Below, piece after piece: positions 18,037 to 26,198 of a stretch of DNA of 64,000 nt. This DNA is from Pectinatus brassicae (GTDB lineage: Bacteria > Bacillota > Negativicutes > Selenomonadales > Selenomonadaceae): positions 1-64,000 of the forward strand of contig NZ_JACHFH010000018.1 in the NCBI RefSeq assembly GCF_014201835.1, read 5' to 3'. The position numbers were made by a program, and so were the translations under genes. How positions within the stretch are numbered: the first letter of the stretch is position 1; every line of letters begins with the position of its first letter. Below the pieces are notes generated by a model that saw only the letters and a list, made by a program, of their open reading frames with translations, searched no databases and had not been told where the DNA came from.

Positions 18037-18121
18037 ATCTTATCCGGATTTTACAGATAAAATGAGCAAAATCATTATTAATTCGGATAAAACTATAATT
18101 AATAATATATGAGGTGTAATA

Positions 18122-18856
18122 ATGTCAGGACATTCAAAATGGGCCAATATAAAAAGAAAAAAGGGAGCAAATGATGCTATCCGCGGTAAAGTTACTACTA
18201 AAATAGGTCGTGAAATAACAATTGCCGTTCGTATGGGCGGCGGTGATCCTACCGGTAATATGCGTCTTAAGTTAGCTTTGTCCAAGGCTAAAGCTAATAA
18301 TATTCCTAAAGATAATATCCAGCGCGCTATTCAAAAAGGTCTTGGCGCTACTGATGGCAGCAGCTATGAAGAATTCTCCTATGAAGGCTACGGCCCGGGC
18401 GGCAGTGCCGTTATGATTGATATTATGACCGATAACCGTAATCGTACAGCAGCTGATATTCGTCATCTATTTTCTAAATACGGTGGGAATCTTGGTGAAA
18501 CCGGCTGCGTTGGCTGGATGTTCCATAAAAAATCTGTTTTTATTGTTGATAAAGAAGTTTTTGATGACGAAGAATCATTAATGATGATCGCCCTTGAAGC
18601 TGGTGCTGAAGATTTTCAGGCTGAAGATGATTCCTTTGAAATAACCGCTTCCCCTGATGATTTTGATGCCATCGCTCAAGCACTAGAAGATAATAATATT
18701 GAAACCGTACAATCAGAAATCACTATGGTACCTGATACCACCGTAAAACTTGAAGGCAAAGATGCTGATAAAATGCTGACCTTAATTGACGCCTTAGAAG
18801 AACATGATGATGTACAAAATGTCTATGCTAACTATGAAATAGACGACCAAGAATAA
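18122..18856 (+). CDS. yebC: YebC/PmpR family protein
   Basis: A 244-residue YebC-family protein recognised by MSGHSKWANIKRKKGANDAIRGK and the GYGPGGSAVMIDIMTDNRNRT block. Some members bind DNA as regulators; recent work links others to translation of proline stretches. Which role applies is not decidable from sequence. GAGGTG lies upstream of the ATG. It heads a short yebC-ruvC-ruvA cluster, the common order in many bacteria. Confidence 0.92.
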   Translation: MSGHSKWANIKRKKGANDAIRGKVTTKIGREITIAVRMGGGDPTGNMRLKLALSKAKANNIPKDNIQRAIQKGLGATDGSSYEEFSYEGYGPGGSAVMIDIMTDNRNRTAADIRHLFSKYGGNLGETGCVGWMFHKKSVFIVDKEVFDDEESLMMIALEAGAEDFQAEDDSFEITASPDDFDAIAQALEDNNIETVQSEITMVPDTTVKLEGKDADKMLTLIDALEEHDDVQNVYANYEIDDQE

Positions 18857-18861
18857 TAATT

Positions 18862-19356
18862 ATGTTAGCACTTGGCATAGACCCTGGCACCGCAATTTGC
18901 GGCTATGGCTTTGTAGAGCTGTCTGGCAGCCGTCTTAAAGCCGTGGAATATGGTGCAATAACTACCAGTCCTAAAGCCAGACCACAGGACAGACTTCTTA
19001 CAATTCATACTGAGCTTACTGCTTTAATAAAAAAATACCAGCCTGATGTTATGGGCGTTGAGCAGTTATTTTTTAATCGTAATGTAACTACAGCTATTCC
19101 GGTTGGACAAGCCCGCGGCATTATCTTGCTAACTGCTGCCCAAAATAATATTGAACTTGTTGAACGTACACCACTGCAGATAAAGCAATCCGTTGTCGGT
19201 TATGGCAAAGCAACCAAAGAACAAGTCATATATATGGTAACCAAGCTATTACATCTGCCAAAACCACCGCATCCTGATGATGTTGCCGATGCATTGGCTG
19301 CTGCAATCTGTACTACCCATTGTATGAACAATATTATTTGGCGTAATAACCATTAA
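18862..19356 (+). CDS. ruvC: Holliday junction resolvase RuvC
   Basis: A 164-residue endonuclease that cuts Holliday junctions in the RuvABC complex. The acidic active site is visible: Asp in LGIDPGTAICGYG (residue 7), Glu in GVEQLFFNRN, and the HPDDVADALAAAI aspartates near the C terminus. It starts five bases after the yebC stop and is followed nine bases later by ruvA. Confidence 0.95.
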   Translation: MLALGIDPGTAICGYGFVELSGSRLKAVEYGAITTSPKARPQDRLLTIHTELTALIKKYQPDVMGVEQLFFNRNVTTAIPVGQARGIILLTAAQNNIELVERTPLQIKQSVVGYGKATKEQVIYMVTKLLHLPKPPHPDDVADALAAAICTTHCMNNIIWRNNH

Positions 19357-19365
19357 GGAGAATTT

Positions 19366-19965
19366 ATGATAGGTTACCTGCATGGAAAAATTACTGAGTT
19401 ATTTTCTGACGCTTGTTTTATTGATGTCAATGGCGTTGGTTATCGCGTACTCATTGCAGCCTCTACCCGCTCGCAATTAAATATTGGCAGTGAAATAACT
19501 ATTTATACTTATTTAAATGTACGTGAAGATGCTCTGCAGCTTTATGGTTTTTCTAACCAAAATGAATATGATATTTTTAATCAGCTTATTTCTGTATCAG
19601 GCATTGGACCAAAAGCTGCACTGAGCATTTTGTCATCTATGAATACTGACAAAATCATTTGGGCAGTGCAGAACAAACAGCCATCATTATTAACTGCTGC
19701 TCCCGGCATTGGTAAAAAAACCGCCGAGCGCATTATTTTGGAGCTAAAAGATAAATTTACTGCTATTACTAATGATACTGGTATCTTCGCCCCAGTTGAT
19801 ATGCCAGCAGCTGATAGTTTACCTGATATTTGGTCTGATGCCAAAAAAGCCTTAATATCGCTTGGCTATACGCCACAGGAAACAGCTGTTGTTCTTAAAA
19901 AAGCTCACAATTTAACTTCAGTTGAAGAAATTATAAAGTTCGCCTTAAAAGAATTAAGCATGTAA
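19366..19965 (+). CDS. ruvA: Holliday junction branch migration protein RuvA
   Basis: A 199-residue tetramer subunit that binds Holliday junctions and loads RuvB. The N-terminal OB fold begins MIGYLHGKITELF; the helix-hairpin-helix motifs SGIGPKAAL and APGIGKKTAERIILELKDK follow; the C-terminal domain that contacts RuvB is complete. ruvB, normally next, is absent: a strong terminator follows immediately. Confidence 0.95.
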   Translation: MIGYLHGKITELFSDACFIDVNGVGYRVLIAASTRSQLNIGSEITIYTYLNVREDALQLYGFSNQNEYDIFNQLISVSGIGPKAALSILSSMNTDKIIWAVQNKQPSLLTAAPGIGKKTAERIILELKDKFTAITNDTGIFAPVDMPAADSLPDIWSDAKKALISLGYTPQETAVVLKKAHNLTSVEEIIKFALKELSM

Positions 19966-20013
19966 ACAAGGACTTGGTTGGAGCTATTGCGCTTAAACCA
20001 AGTCCTTGTTTTA
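19964..20013 (+). terminator. Intrinsic terminator after ruvA
   Basis: A 16-bp perfect stem (19964-19979 with 19996-20011), 16-base loop and trailing T-rich sequence. The left arm starts within the ruvA stop codon. It separates ruvCA from the following methyltransferase gene. Confidence 0.85.
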
Positions 20014-20121
20014 TATTACACTGATTTTTATAAAAAATTATATACAAATACTGTTATTATCACTATAATTACTTACATTGAATAAAATATATAAACAAAT
20101 TTATTTTTTAAAGGAAAGATT

Positions 20122-20931
20122 ATGACTACAATTACCAGCCCCGACAATATCCAAATAAAAAATGCCGCGGCCTTAAAACAAAAAAAATTTCGCGACAAAA
20201 CTAATTTATTTTTAATCGAAGGCATCCGTCTTATCGAAACAGCCTTAGCCTGCAATGCCCAAATAAACGAATGTTTTTATTTGCCAACTATTCTTGACAA
20301 CGAACGTGGTGCTGCCCTTATCAATAATTTAGCCCAGACAAAATGCTTCATGCACGAAGTAACCCCAGCTGTTTTTAATAAGTTAGCTGATACCGATACC
20401 CCTCAGGGCATTGTTGCCTGCGTTTATAAAAATAATGTAGAATTGACGAATTTATCATTGAAAGAAAATAGTACTTTTATTGTTCTCGACCAGTTACAAG
20501 ACCCTGGTAACACTGGTACAATCATTCGTACTGCCGATGCTGCCGGCATTGATGCCATCATCAGCCTGAAAGGCACCGTTGACATCTATTCTCCCAAAGT
20601 AACACGTGCAACAATGGGCGCATTATTTCACCTGCCTATTGTCGATAAAATAACACCTGCTGATCTGGAAGATTTTATTACGAAAAACAATATCACATTG
20701 CTTGCCACTGTTTTATCAAATACAGCTGCTGCCTGCTTTGATGTTGACTATACCAAAACTGCAACGGCTATAGCAGTTGGCAATGAGGGCGCTGGTGTAT
20801 CCGAGCAAATAAAACTTGCTGCTGCCAAACATATTTATATCCCTATGTATGGGAAAAGTGAATCTTTAAATGCTTCCTGTGCTGCTGCCATGATAATGTA
20901 TGAAATCATGCGGCAAAAACACACTAATTGA
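20122..20931 (+). CDS. TrmH/SpoU family RNA 2'-O-methyltransferase
   Basis: A 269-residue SPOUT-class methyltransferase. The substrate-binding N-terminal domain (KFRDKTNLFLIEGIRLIETAL) precedes the three SpoU motifs: NTGTIIRTADAAGID, AVGNEGAGVSEQI and ESLNASCAAAMIMYE. This architecture resembles TsnR/RlmB-type rRNA methyltransferases; the target nucleotide is not predictable. An AAAGGA site precedes the ATG. The stop codon lies inside the -35 box of the rnpB promoter. Confidence 0.88.
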   Translation: MTTITSPDNIQIKNAAALKQKKFRDKTNLFLIEGIRLIETALACNAQINECFYLPTILDNERGAALINNLAQTKCFMHEVTPAVFNKLADTDTPQGIVACVYKNNVELTNLSLKENSTFIVLDQLQDPGNTGTIIRTADAAGIDAIISLKGTVDIYSPKVTRATMGALFHLPIVDKITPADLEDFITKNNITLLATVLSNTAAACFDVDYTKTATAIAVGNEGAGVSEQIKLAAAKHIYIPMYGKSESLNASCAAAMIMYEIMRQKHTN

Positions 20932-20956
20932 CAGGCATTTTAATCAATGTTATAAT
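20928..20956 (+). promoter_or_regulatory. Consensus sigma-A promoter for rnpB
   Basis: Perfect TTGACA (20928-20933), 17-base spacer and perfect TATAAT (20951-20956). Transcription would begin near 20963, just before RNase P RNA helix P1. The -35 overlaps the stop codon of the methyltransferase gene. Confidence 0.9.
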
Positions 20957-20970
20957 TTCAGTGTATAGCA

Positions 20971-21325
20971 TTATGAGTGTGAAAGATAATCGCGGGTGTT
21001 TTTTAACATCTGAGGAAAGTCCGGGCTCCACAGGGCAAATATGCCGGATAACGTCCGGCGAGGGTGACCTTAGGGACAGTGCTATAGAAATTTAAACCGC
21101 CTGGCAACAGGTAAGGATGGAAAGGTGCGGTAAGAGCGCACCAGCATATAGGTAACTATATGGCTTTGGTAAACCCCATATGGAGCAAGACCGAATAGGG
21201 AAGGGATGAGGCGGCCCGCTGATCCTTCCGGGTTGTGTCGCTTGAATTGATGGGCAACTATCAATCTAGATAAATGATTATCACCGCCACGCGGATACAG
21301 AACTCGGCTTATTGATCACTCATAA
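20971..21325 (+). ncRNA. rnpB: RNase P RNA, bacterial class A
   Basis: The catalytic RNA that matures tRNA 5' ends. The universally conserved GAGGAAAGTCCGGGCTCC lies near 21012 and the matching ACAGAACTCGGCTTA near 21298, together forming P4 and flanking core. The P1 helix pairs 20971-20979 (TTATGAGTG) with 21317-21325. Internal hallmarks such as GGTAAACCCC and AGGGTGACC are present. Ends are set at P1 and may be a few bases longer. It has its own consensus promoter and terminator. Confidence 0.95.
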
Positions 21326-21328
21326 CAA

Positions 21329-21356
21329 TAAACTGCCTTGCGGCAGTTTATTTTTT
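21329..21356 (+). terminator. Intrinsic terminator of rnpB
   Basis: Stem TAAACTGCC/GGCAGTTTA (21329-21337 with 21342-21350), TTGC loop, followed by six Ts. It begins four bases after RNase P helix P1. Confidence 0.9.
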
Positions 21357-21426
21357 ATTAACCCTATTTATTAAATAAAGTTATTATTTTATTAATTGTA
21401 TATAAATAAAAAGGAGCTACTCAGCC

Positions 21427-22005
21427 TTGGACTATATTGACATTGTAAAAACTTTAAAAAACACTCTTAAGGAAAGTCGATATATTCATTCTCTCAGTGT
21501 TAGTGATACAGCGATAGAACTTGCCCAACGTTTTAATGTCGACGAACAGCGTGCAAAACTCGCCGGCATTTTGCACGATTGCGCTAGAGAAATTCCAACG
21601 TCTTCGCTTATCGAGGTTGCCCAAAAACGTCAGATAAAAATTGGTCTTATTGAAGAACACCAGCCAATTTTATTACATGCGCGCTTAGGCGCTATCATGG
21701 CTCAAGAAAAATATGGTATTGATGACAATGATATTCTTGATGCTATAAGACTGCACACTACCGGCAGCGCTGATATGACGGATTTAGCAAAAATCATTTA
21801 TCTTGCTGATATGATTGAACCGCATCGTCAATACGAATCAGTCAATCGTCTGCGTGATCTTATAAAAACCTCAGATCTTGATACAATCATGTTAAATGCC
21901 TTTAATGATTCCTTAGCATTTATTCTGCAAAGAGGACTGATGATTCATCCACAAACAATTTTAGCACGCAATACTTTAATTGCCAAAAACATTAATCATG
22001 GCTAA
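21427..22005 (+). CDS. yqeK: YqeK family HD-domain Ap4A hydrolase
   Basis: A 192-residue HD-superfamily protein; characterised YqeK enzymes split diadenosine tetraphosphate symmetrically to ADP. Metal-ligand motifs are visible: HSLSVSDTA (His 21), LAGILHDCARE (HD pair) and the C-terminal IYLADMIEP. TTG start at 21427 with AAGGAG upstream. It overlaps the next gene by 8 bases. The yqeK-LCP-rsfS order is a common Firmicutes arrangement; nadD, usually just upstream, is not here. Confidence 0.9.
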   Translation: MDYIDIVKTLKNTLKESRYIHSLSVSDTAIELAQRFNVDEQRAKLAGILHDCAREIPTSSLIEVAQKRQIKIGLIEEHQPILLHARLGAIMAQEKYGIDDNDILDAIRLHTTGSADMTDLAKIIYLADMIEPHRQYESVNRLRDLIKTSDLDTIMLNAFNDSLAFILQRGLMIHPQTILARNTLIAKNINHG

Positions 22006-22993
22006 TAATAAAAGACGTGTTTCTGCTGTCGATAAAAAAGTTGTTCGCAAACAGCGCCGCCCTAAACTTTGGCGCATAATTTTATTTTTATGTCTAATAG
22101 GTGGACTATGCTGGGGAATTATCCGTGCTGGCATGTGGCTTTATGATAGCAGTATTAGTTTATATGCTTCTGCTGAGAAAGCTTATACTCAATACCAAAA
22201 TACCCATGCTGCCAATGCGCAAACCTCAGCGACACCCAAAATACCGCTTGCTTATAAACAGCTAGATAATATTTTATTTATTGGCATTAAAGACTATAAT
22301 AACCTTAATGATAATGCCAGCACGATGTTCCTGTTTAATATTAACCACAACGACAATAGTATTTCCATATTACAAATACCTGTTAATACAGCTATTTCTG
22401 CTAATAAATCATATATGGCAATCGGCGATGTCCAAAAAACAGGTATTGCTAATACCATGCAGGCTGTTTCTAAGCTTTTAGGTATAAATATTACCCAGTA
22501 TATTATAATGGATGAGTCTACTTTACTGCAGCTGCTGGCCGGATTTAATGGTTTTGACCTATATGTTCCCACTGATATGAATTATGAAGATATCCCGGGA
22601 AACACCTCCATTCATCTTAAACAAGGCTATCAGCACCTCAACAGTAAACAGCTGCTCGAATATCTGCAATATCGCAGTGATGACCTAAATGATATCAGCA
22701 AAGCTGAACGCCAAAAAGATTTTCTGCAAAAATTGCCGGATTATGTCTATTCCAGTGATTTTCTATTTAATATCCCATCAACTATCAGTATAATTAATAA
22801 ATCGCTTATTACCAATACTGATTTATTAAGTCCAGGTAATATAAAAAATTATCTTTGGGCCATAAATAAAAATTCATTAACCATAAAAATCCTGCCCGGA
22901 CATTTTTCCGCTGATGGTCACTATTGGCTCCCTGCTCCAGCCGATACAATTAACGCTGCTATTAATAAGCTATTTTTTATAAATGATAAATAA
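21998..22993 (+). CDS. LytR-CpsA-Psr (LCP) family protein with degenerate active site
   Basis: 331 residues: a short basic cytoplasmic tail, one membrane segment (about 23-45) and an external LCP domain. LCP enzymes attach teichoic acids or capsular glycans to peptidoglycan. The fold-defining DNILFIGIKD strand is present, but the usual metal and phosphate ligands are not. In the motif normally ending RSDT, the sequence reads NAST; the SIPRDT motif is QIPVNT (V129-N130 for Arg-Asp); and YVRYR is YLQYR. It may be a non-catalytic LCP homologue. ATG at 21998 overlaps the yqeK end; the frame is open slightly further upstream. Confidence 0.8.
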   Translation: MANNKRRVSAVDKKVVRKQRRPKLWRIILFLCLIGGLCWGIIRAGMWLYDSSISLYASAEKAYTQYQNTHAANAQTSATPKIPLAYKQLDNILFIGIKDYNNLNDNASTMFLFNINHNDNSISILQIPVNTAISANKSYMAIGDVQKTGIANTMQAVSKLLGINITQYIIMDESTLLQLLAGFNGFDLYVPTDMNYEDIPGNTSIHLKQGYQHLNSKQLLEYLQYRSDDLNDISKAERQKDFLQKLPDYVYSSDFLFNIPSTISIINKSLITNTDLLSPGNIKNYLWAINKNSLTIKILPGHFSADGHYWLPAPADTINAAINKLFFINDK

Positions 22994-23008
22994 TAATTCC
23001 AGAAAGGT

Positions 23009-23389
23009 ATGATTCTTATAATTAAACCAAAACAAAAAACAATAAAAACCTCTCTTGATAAGAGTAATCTGATTGCTAAGGCTGCTTTTGACAAAAAAGC
23101 TCAACATGTCTGTATTATGAATATGGAGCCGCTTACCACCTCTGCCAATTACTTTATTGTCTGTAACGGCCGCTCTGCTATCCAGGCAAAAGCCATCGCT
23201 GATAATATTGATGAACAGCTCCGCTTAGCTGGAGAGCATTGTCTTCACACCGAAGGCTATAAAACGGGCGAATGGATATTGCTTGATTACGGCGATTGCG
23301 TAGCTCACATTTTTACTGAAGAAAGTCGTGAATTCTATGGATTGGAAAACCTCTGGGGCGATGCCCAGCTCACACAATATGAAGAATAA
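23009..23389 (+). CDS. rsfS: Ribosomal silencing factor RsfS
   Basis: A 126-residue RsfS/Iojap protein that binds L14 and blocks subunit joining in starvation. Family blocks LTTSANYFIVCNGRSAIQAKAIADNI, TEGYKTGEWILLDYGDCVAHIF and FYGLENLWGDA are present. The start is uncertain: AAAGG lies only one base before the ATG at 23009, too close for good use. The N terminus is longer than usual by roughly ten residues, and an ATT at 23012 would be better spaced. Confidence 0.9.
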   Translation: MILIIKPKQKTIKTSLDKSNLIAKAAFDKKAQHVCIMNMEPLTTSANYFIVCNGRSAIQAKAIADNIDEQLRLAGEHCLHTEGYKTGEWILLDYGDCVAHIFTEESREFYGLENLWGDAQLTQYEE

Positions 23390-24269
23390 TAATTTTGCTG
23401 AAAAAAAATTTTTTGCCAGCACTGTTGCTACTTTAACAGTAGTACGAAAAAATGATATGGGTGCATTTTTAGATGCACAAACCGGCAACACTTCTGACGA
23501 TATTTTACTTCATCACACTCAGCAGACCGCTGCCGTGGAAATTGGCGATACTATTACAGTATTTCTTTATAAAGATCCTAAGGGACGTCTTACGGCCAGT
23601 ATGCGTATTCCTAAAATGAAGGAAGGGCAAATTGCCCGCGTAAAAGTCATAAATATTTCTAAGGACGGGGCGTTCTTGGATGTTGGTGCTGAACGTGGCA
23701 TTTTCCTGCCTTATGCCGGTACCCGCGGTAAATTAAGTATTGGTGATATTGTTTGGGCTAAGCTGTATACTGATAAATCAGGACGCTTAGCCATGACTAT
23801 GGTCGTGGAAGATGAACTTAGACGAGCATCTAAACCAGCTCCAGCTGATTTACAAATAGGCGCTGCCATTGATGGTTCTATCTATAATATAACTGAAGAT
23901 GGTGCTTTTATGTTTACTACTGAACGTTATATTGCTTTTATTCCTGAAAAGGAAATGCCTGTCCATCCACATGTTGGTGCTGAAATCTCGGCACGTGTTA
24001 CCTATATACGTGAGGATGGCCGATTAAACGCGTCATTACGGCCTATTAAGGAAAAAGCTCTCGTTATTGATGCCGAAAAAATTCTTTCTGAACTAATTGC
24101 ACACGATGGCAAAATGCCGTACAGTGATAAAACTCCTCCTGAAATTATTAAAGAACGTTTCCAAATAAGTAAGGCTGCTTTTAAACGAGCTATTGGTCAT
24201 TTGATGAAAAACGATACTATCACTGAAAAAGACGGCTGGATTATCTTAAATAAAACTTCAGAAAAATAG
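23379..24269 (+). CDS. cvfB: CvfB-like S1 RNA-binding protein
   Basis: About 296 residues with three S1-type OB domains in tandem (near 10-65, 68-130 and 145-205) followed by a winged-helix region (about 225-290), the CvfB architecture. Typical S1 strands include GQIARVKVINISKDGAFLDVGAERGIFLP. CvfB influences virulence and RNA metabolism in staphylococci; its role here is unknown. The start at 23379 overlaps rsfS by 11 bases; an ATG at 23361 is also possible. Confidence 0.82.
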   Translation: MKNNNFAEKKFFASTVATLTVVRKNDMGAFLDAQTGNTSDDILLHHTQQTAAVEIGDTITVFLYKDPKGRLTASMRIPKMKEGQIARVKVINISKDGAFLDVGAERGIFLPYAGTRGKLSIGDIVWAKLYTDKSGRLAMTMVVEDELRRASKPAPADLQIGAAIDGSIYNITEDGAFMFTTERYIAFIPEKEMPVHPHVGAEISARVTYIREDGRLNASLRPIKEKALVIDAEKILSELIAHDGKMPYSDKTPPEIIKERFQISKAAFKRAIGHLMKNDTITEKDGWIILNKTSEK

Positions 24270-24410
24270 TTTAACTATATATTTTTGCAGGATTTAAAAT
24301 AAAATTACCGAATTATGCATTAATAGACAATTATTTTTTGTTATTATAGATTATAAATATGTTCCGTAATTAAAAGATAATTATATGACTTAAAAATCGG
24401 AGGTATAACT

Positions 24411-25355
24411 ATGCAAAAGATAGAAGCAGATGTATTAGACAGCAACGCTAACCAAAAGGGTATTCTGTTAGAAAGCGGCACTAATGAATTTGAGATAGTT
24501 GAATTTAATATTGGCGATGTTTACTATGGTATTAATGTAGCTAAAGTTCGTGAAGTTATAACCAGAGTCCCTGTAACGGCTATGCCATCAGCCCATTCCT
24601 ATGTTGATGGACTTTTCACATTACGCGGACGTGCTATGCCGCTGGTTAATTTAGCCCGAGCAATAAATGCCCAAGGCTCTGATGACCCGAAAAACATAAT
24701 TGTCACTGAAATAAATAATTATAATATTGGTTTTTTAGTTGACAGTGTTTCTCGTATTCATCGCATTTCCTGGAAAAATATGGAACCATCACCTGAAGTC
24801 GGTAATAATTCTGTAATCGTCGGTGTCATCAAAATGACCGATAAAATTGTTTTACTGCTTGATTTTGAAAAAATCATTGCTGAAATCAATTCAGAAATAA
24901 ACCAGAAACTATCTACTTTTGATAAAGCTGATAGCTCCCTACAGTCGTTACGTAAAACTAAGCATATTGTCATTGCTGAAGATTCTAAAATGCTGCGTGA
25001 TCTTTTAGTAGATACCCTGCATCAATCCGGTTATGAATTTGTTCGTGATTTTAATACAGGCAAAGCCGCTTACGAATATCTAACAAGCTTAAAGAACGCA
25101 ACAGGTTCCATTGAAGATCATCTTACCTTGATTATTTCTGATATTGAAATGCCGCAGATGGATGGTCATCGCATGCTCAAATTAGTTCGTGAAGATGACG
25201 TATTGAATAAAACTCCTGTTATCTTATTCTCATCTCTCATAAATGAAGAAATGCGTCTAAAAGGTGATCGTTTAGGAGCAACAGCCCAGATATCAAAACC
25301 TGAAATCGGACAGTTAATAAATCTTATGGATGATATTATTTTTACAAATAAGTAA
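24411..25355 (+). CDS. cheV: CheV chemotaxis coupling protein (CheW plus receiver)
   Basis: 314 residues: a CheW-like domain (about 20-165) joined to a response-regulator receiver domain (about 180-312). The receiver has the acidic pair (IAEDSKM), the phospho-acceptor aspartate in LIISDIEMPQMDG and the later conserved Lys in QISKPE. CheV couples chemoreceptors to CheA and aids adaptation. Strong GGAGG site at 24401. No other chemotaxis gene is nearby. The upstream gap (24270-24410) has no convincing promoter. Confidence 0.92.
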   Translation: MQKIEADVLDSNANQKGILLESGTNEFEIVEFNIGDVYYGINVAKVREVITRVPVTAMPSAHSYVDGLFTLRGRAMPLVNLARAINAQGSDDPKNIIVTEINNYNIGFLVDSVSRIHRISWKNMEPSPEVGNNSVIVGVIKMTDKIVLLLDFEKIIAEINSEINQKLSTFDKADSSLQSLRKTKHIVIAEDSKMLRDLLVDTLHQSGYEFVRDFNTGKAAYEYLTSLKNATGSIEDHLTLIISDIEMPQMDGHRMLKLVREDDVLNKTPVILFSSLINEEMRLKGDRLGATAQISKPEIGQLINLMDDIIFTNK

Positions 25356-25399
25356 TTCATTAAAAACTTATTAATACGGTAAATAAATGTCTTTTTTGT

Positions 25400-25447
25400 A
25401 AAAGCACCTTACTCTTATGTTATATTTTTAAGATGAGGTGCTTTTTA
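25400..25447 (+). terminator. Intrinsic terminator after cheV
   Basis: 10-bp outer stem (25400-25409 with 25436-25445, AAAAGCACCT), a 5-bp inner stem, and a following T tract. Confidence 0.8.
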
Positions 25448-25546
25448 TTTCCATCACGAGCGTATTTTTAGATATAATTTCTAAGTATATTCTCACTATT
25501 TTCTCTATTATAAAAAAAAAACAATAATATTATATCATTTTAGGGG

Positions 25547-25575
25547 TAGAAAATTTTTCCAAAACACGTTATAAT
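25547..25575 (+). promoter_or_regulatory. Probable promoter for the ACT-protein/hom/thrB genes
   Basis: TAGAAA (25547-25552), 17-base spacer, perfect TATAAT (25570-25575). A start near 25582 leaves a ~55-base leader with a small GGGAGA-type hairpin. No T-box or other known riboswitch is visible. Confidence 0.5.
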
Positions 25576-25636
25576 ATCACAGGGAGATTCCTCTCTCAGA
25601 ATAACATTATCCATTGCATAAACACGGAGGATTTAT

Positions 25637-26104
25637 ATGCGTAAAAGAAAACAAATTATCAATAATAAAAATACAGGATTTTTCCTAGTAAAGGAAGATA
25701 TCCTGCCTACTGCCATAAAAAAGACAATTAAAGTAAATGAAATGCTAAAACGCGGTGATGCTGCTACCATAAATGAAGCAATTGCTTCTACAGGACTTTC
25801 TCGCAGTGCTTACTACAAATATAAAGACTCTGTTTTTCCATTTTATGAAGCCAGTCTCAATAAAATTGTTTCTATTTCCTTTATGCTTGATCATAAAAAA
25901 GGGGTTCTATCAAAAGTATTGAATATTATTTCAGCCGATGCTGCTAATATCCTTACCATTAATCAGGGCTTACCTTTACAGGGTATGGCTAATGTAACCC
26001 TATCAATTGAAACCGAAAATATGTCTATTGACCTTGAAGCACTACTCGATAAATTACGCGTAGTCGAAGGTGTCAGACGCTTGGAAATAGTTGGTCAGGC
26101 TTAA
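25637..26104 (+). CDS. pheB: UPF0735 ACT domain protein (PheB-like)
   Basis: 155 residues. An N-terminal helical, HTH-like region (INEAIASTGLSRSAYYKYKDSVFPF) precedes a C-terminal ACT domain (ISFMLDHKKGVLSKVLNIIS...), the UPF0735 arrangement of Bacillus PheB. ACT domains bind amino acids, so a role as an amino-acid-sensing regulator of the downstream homoserine genes is plausible but inferred. GGAGG precedes the ATG. Confidence 0.85.
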   Translation: MRKRKQIINNKNTGFFLVKEDILPTAIKKTIKVNEMLKRGDAATINEAIASTGLSRSAYYKYKDSVFPFYEASLNKIVSISFMLDHKKGVLSKVLNIISADAANILTINQGLPLQGMANVTLSIETENMSIDLEALLDKLRVVEGVRRLEIVGQA

Positions 26105-26198
26105 TTATTATAGGGTCTGGAAGCAGTACTATTGATATCGCTAATCTATACCTAATCATCAATCAGAACAAATAATAATACAGCTTGAAAGGATAATT

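Noticed and set aside
25356-26198. T-box or threonine riboswitch before pheB-hom-thrB
   Set aside because: No T-box consensus or specifier-type structure is visible in either gap; only a plain promoter and a small hairpin.
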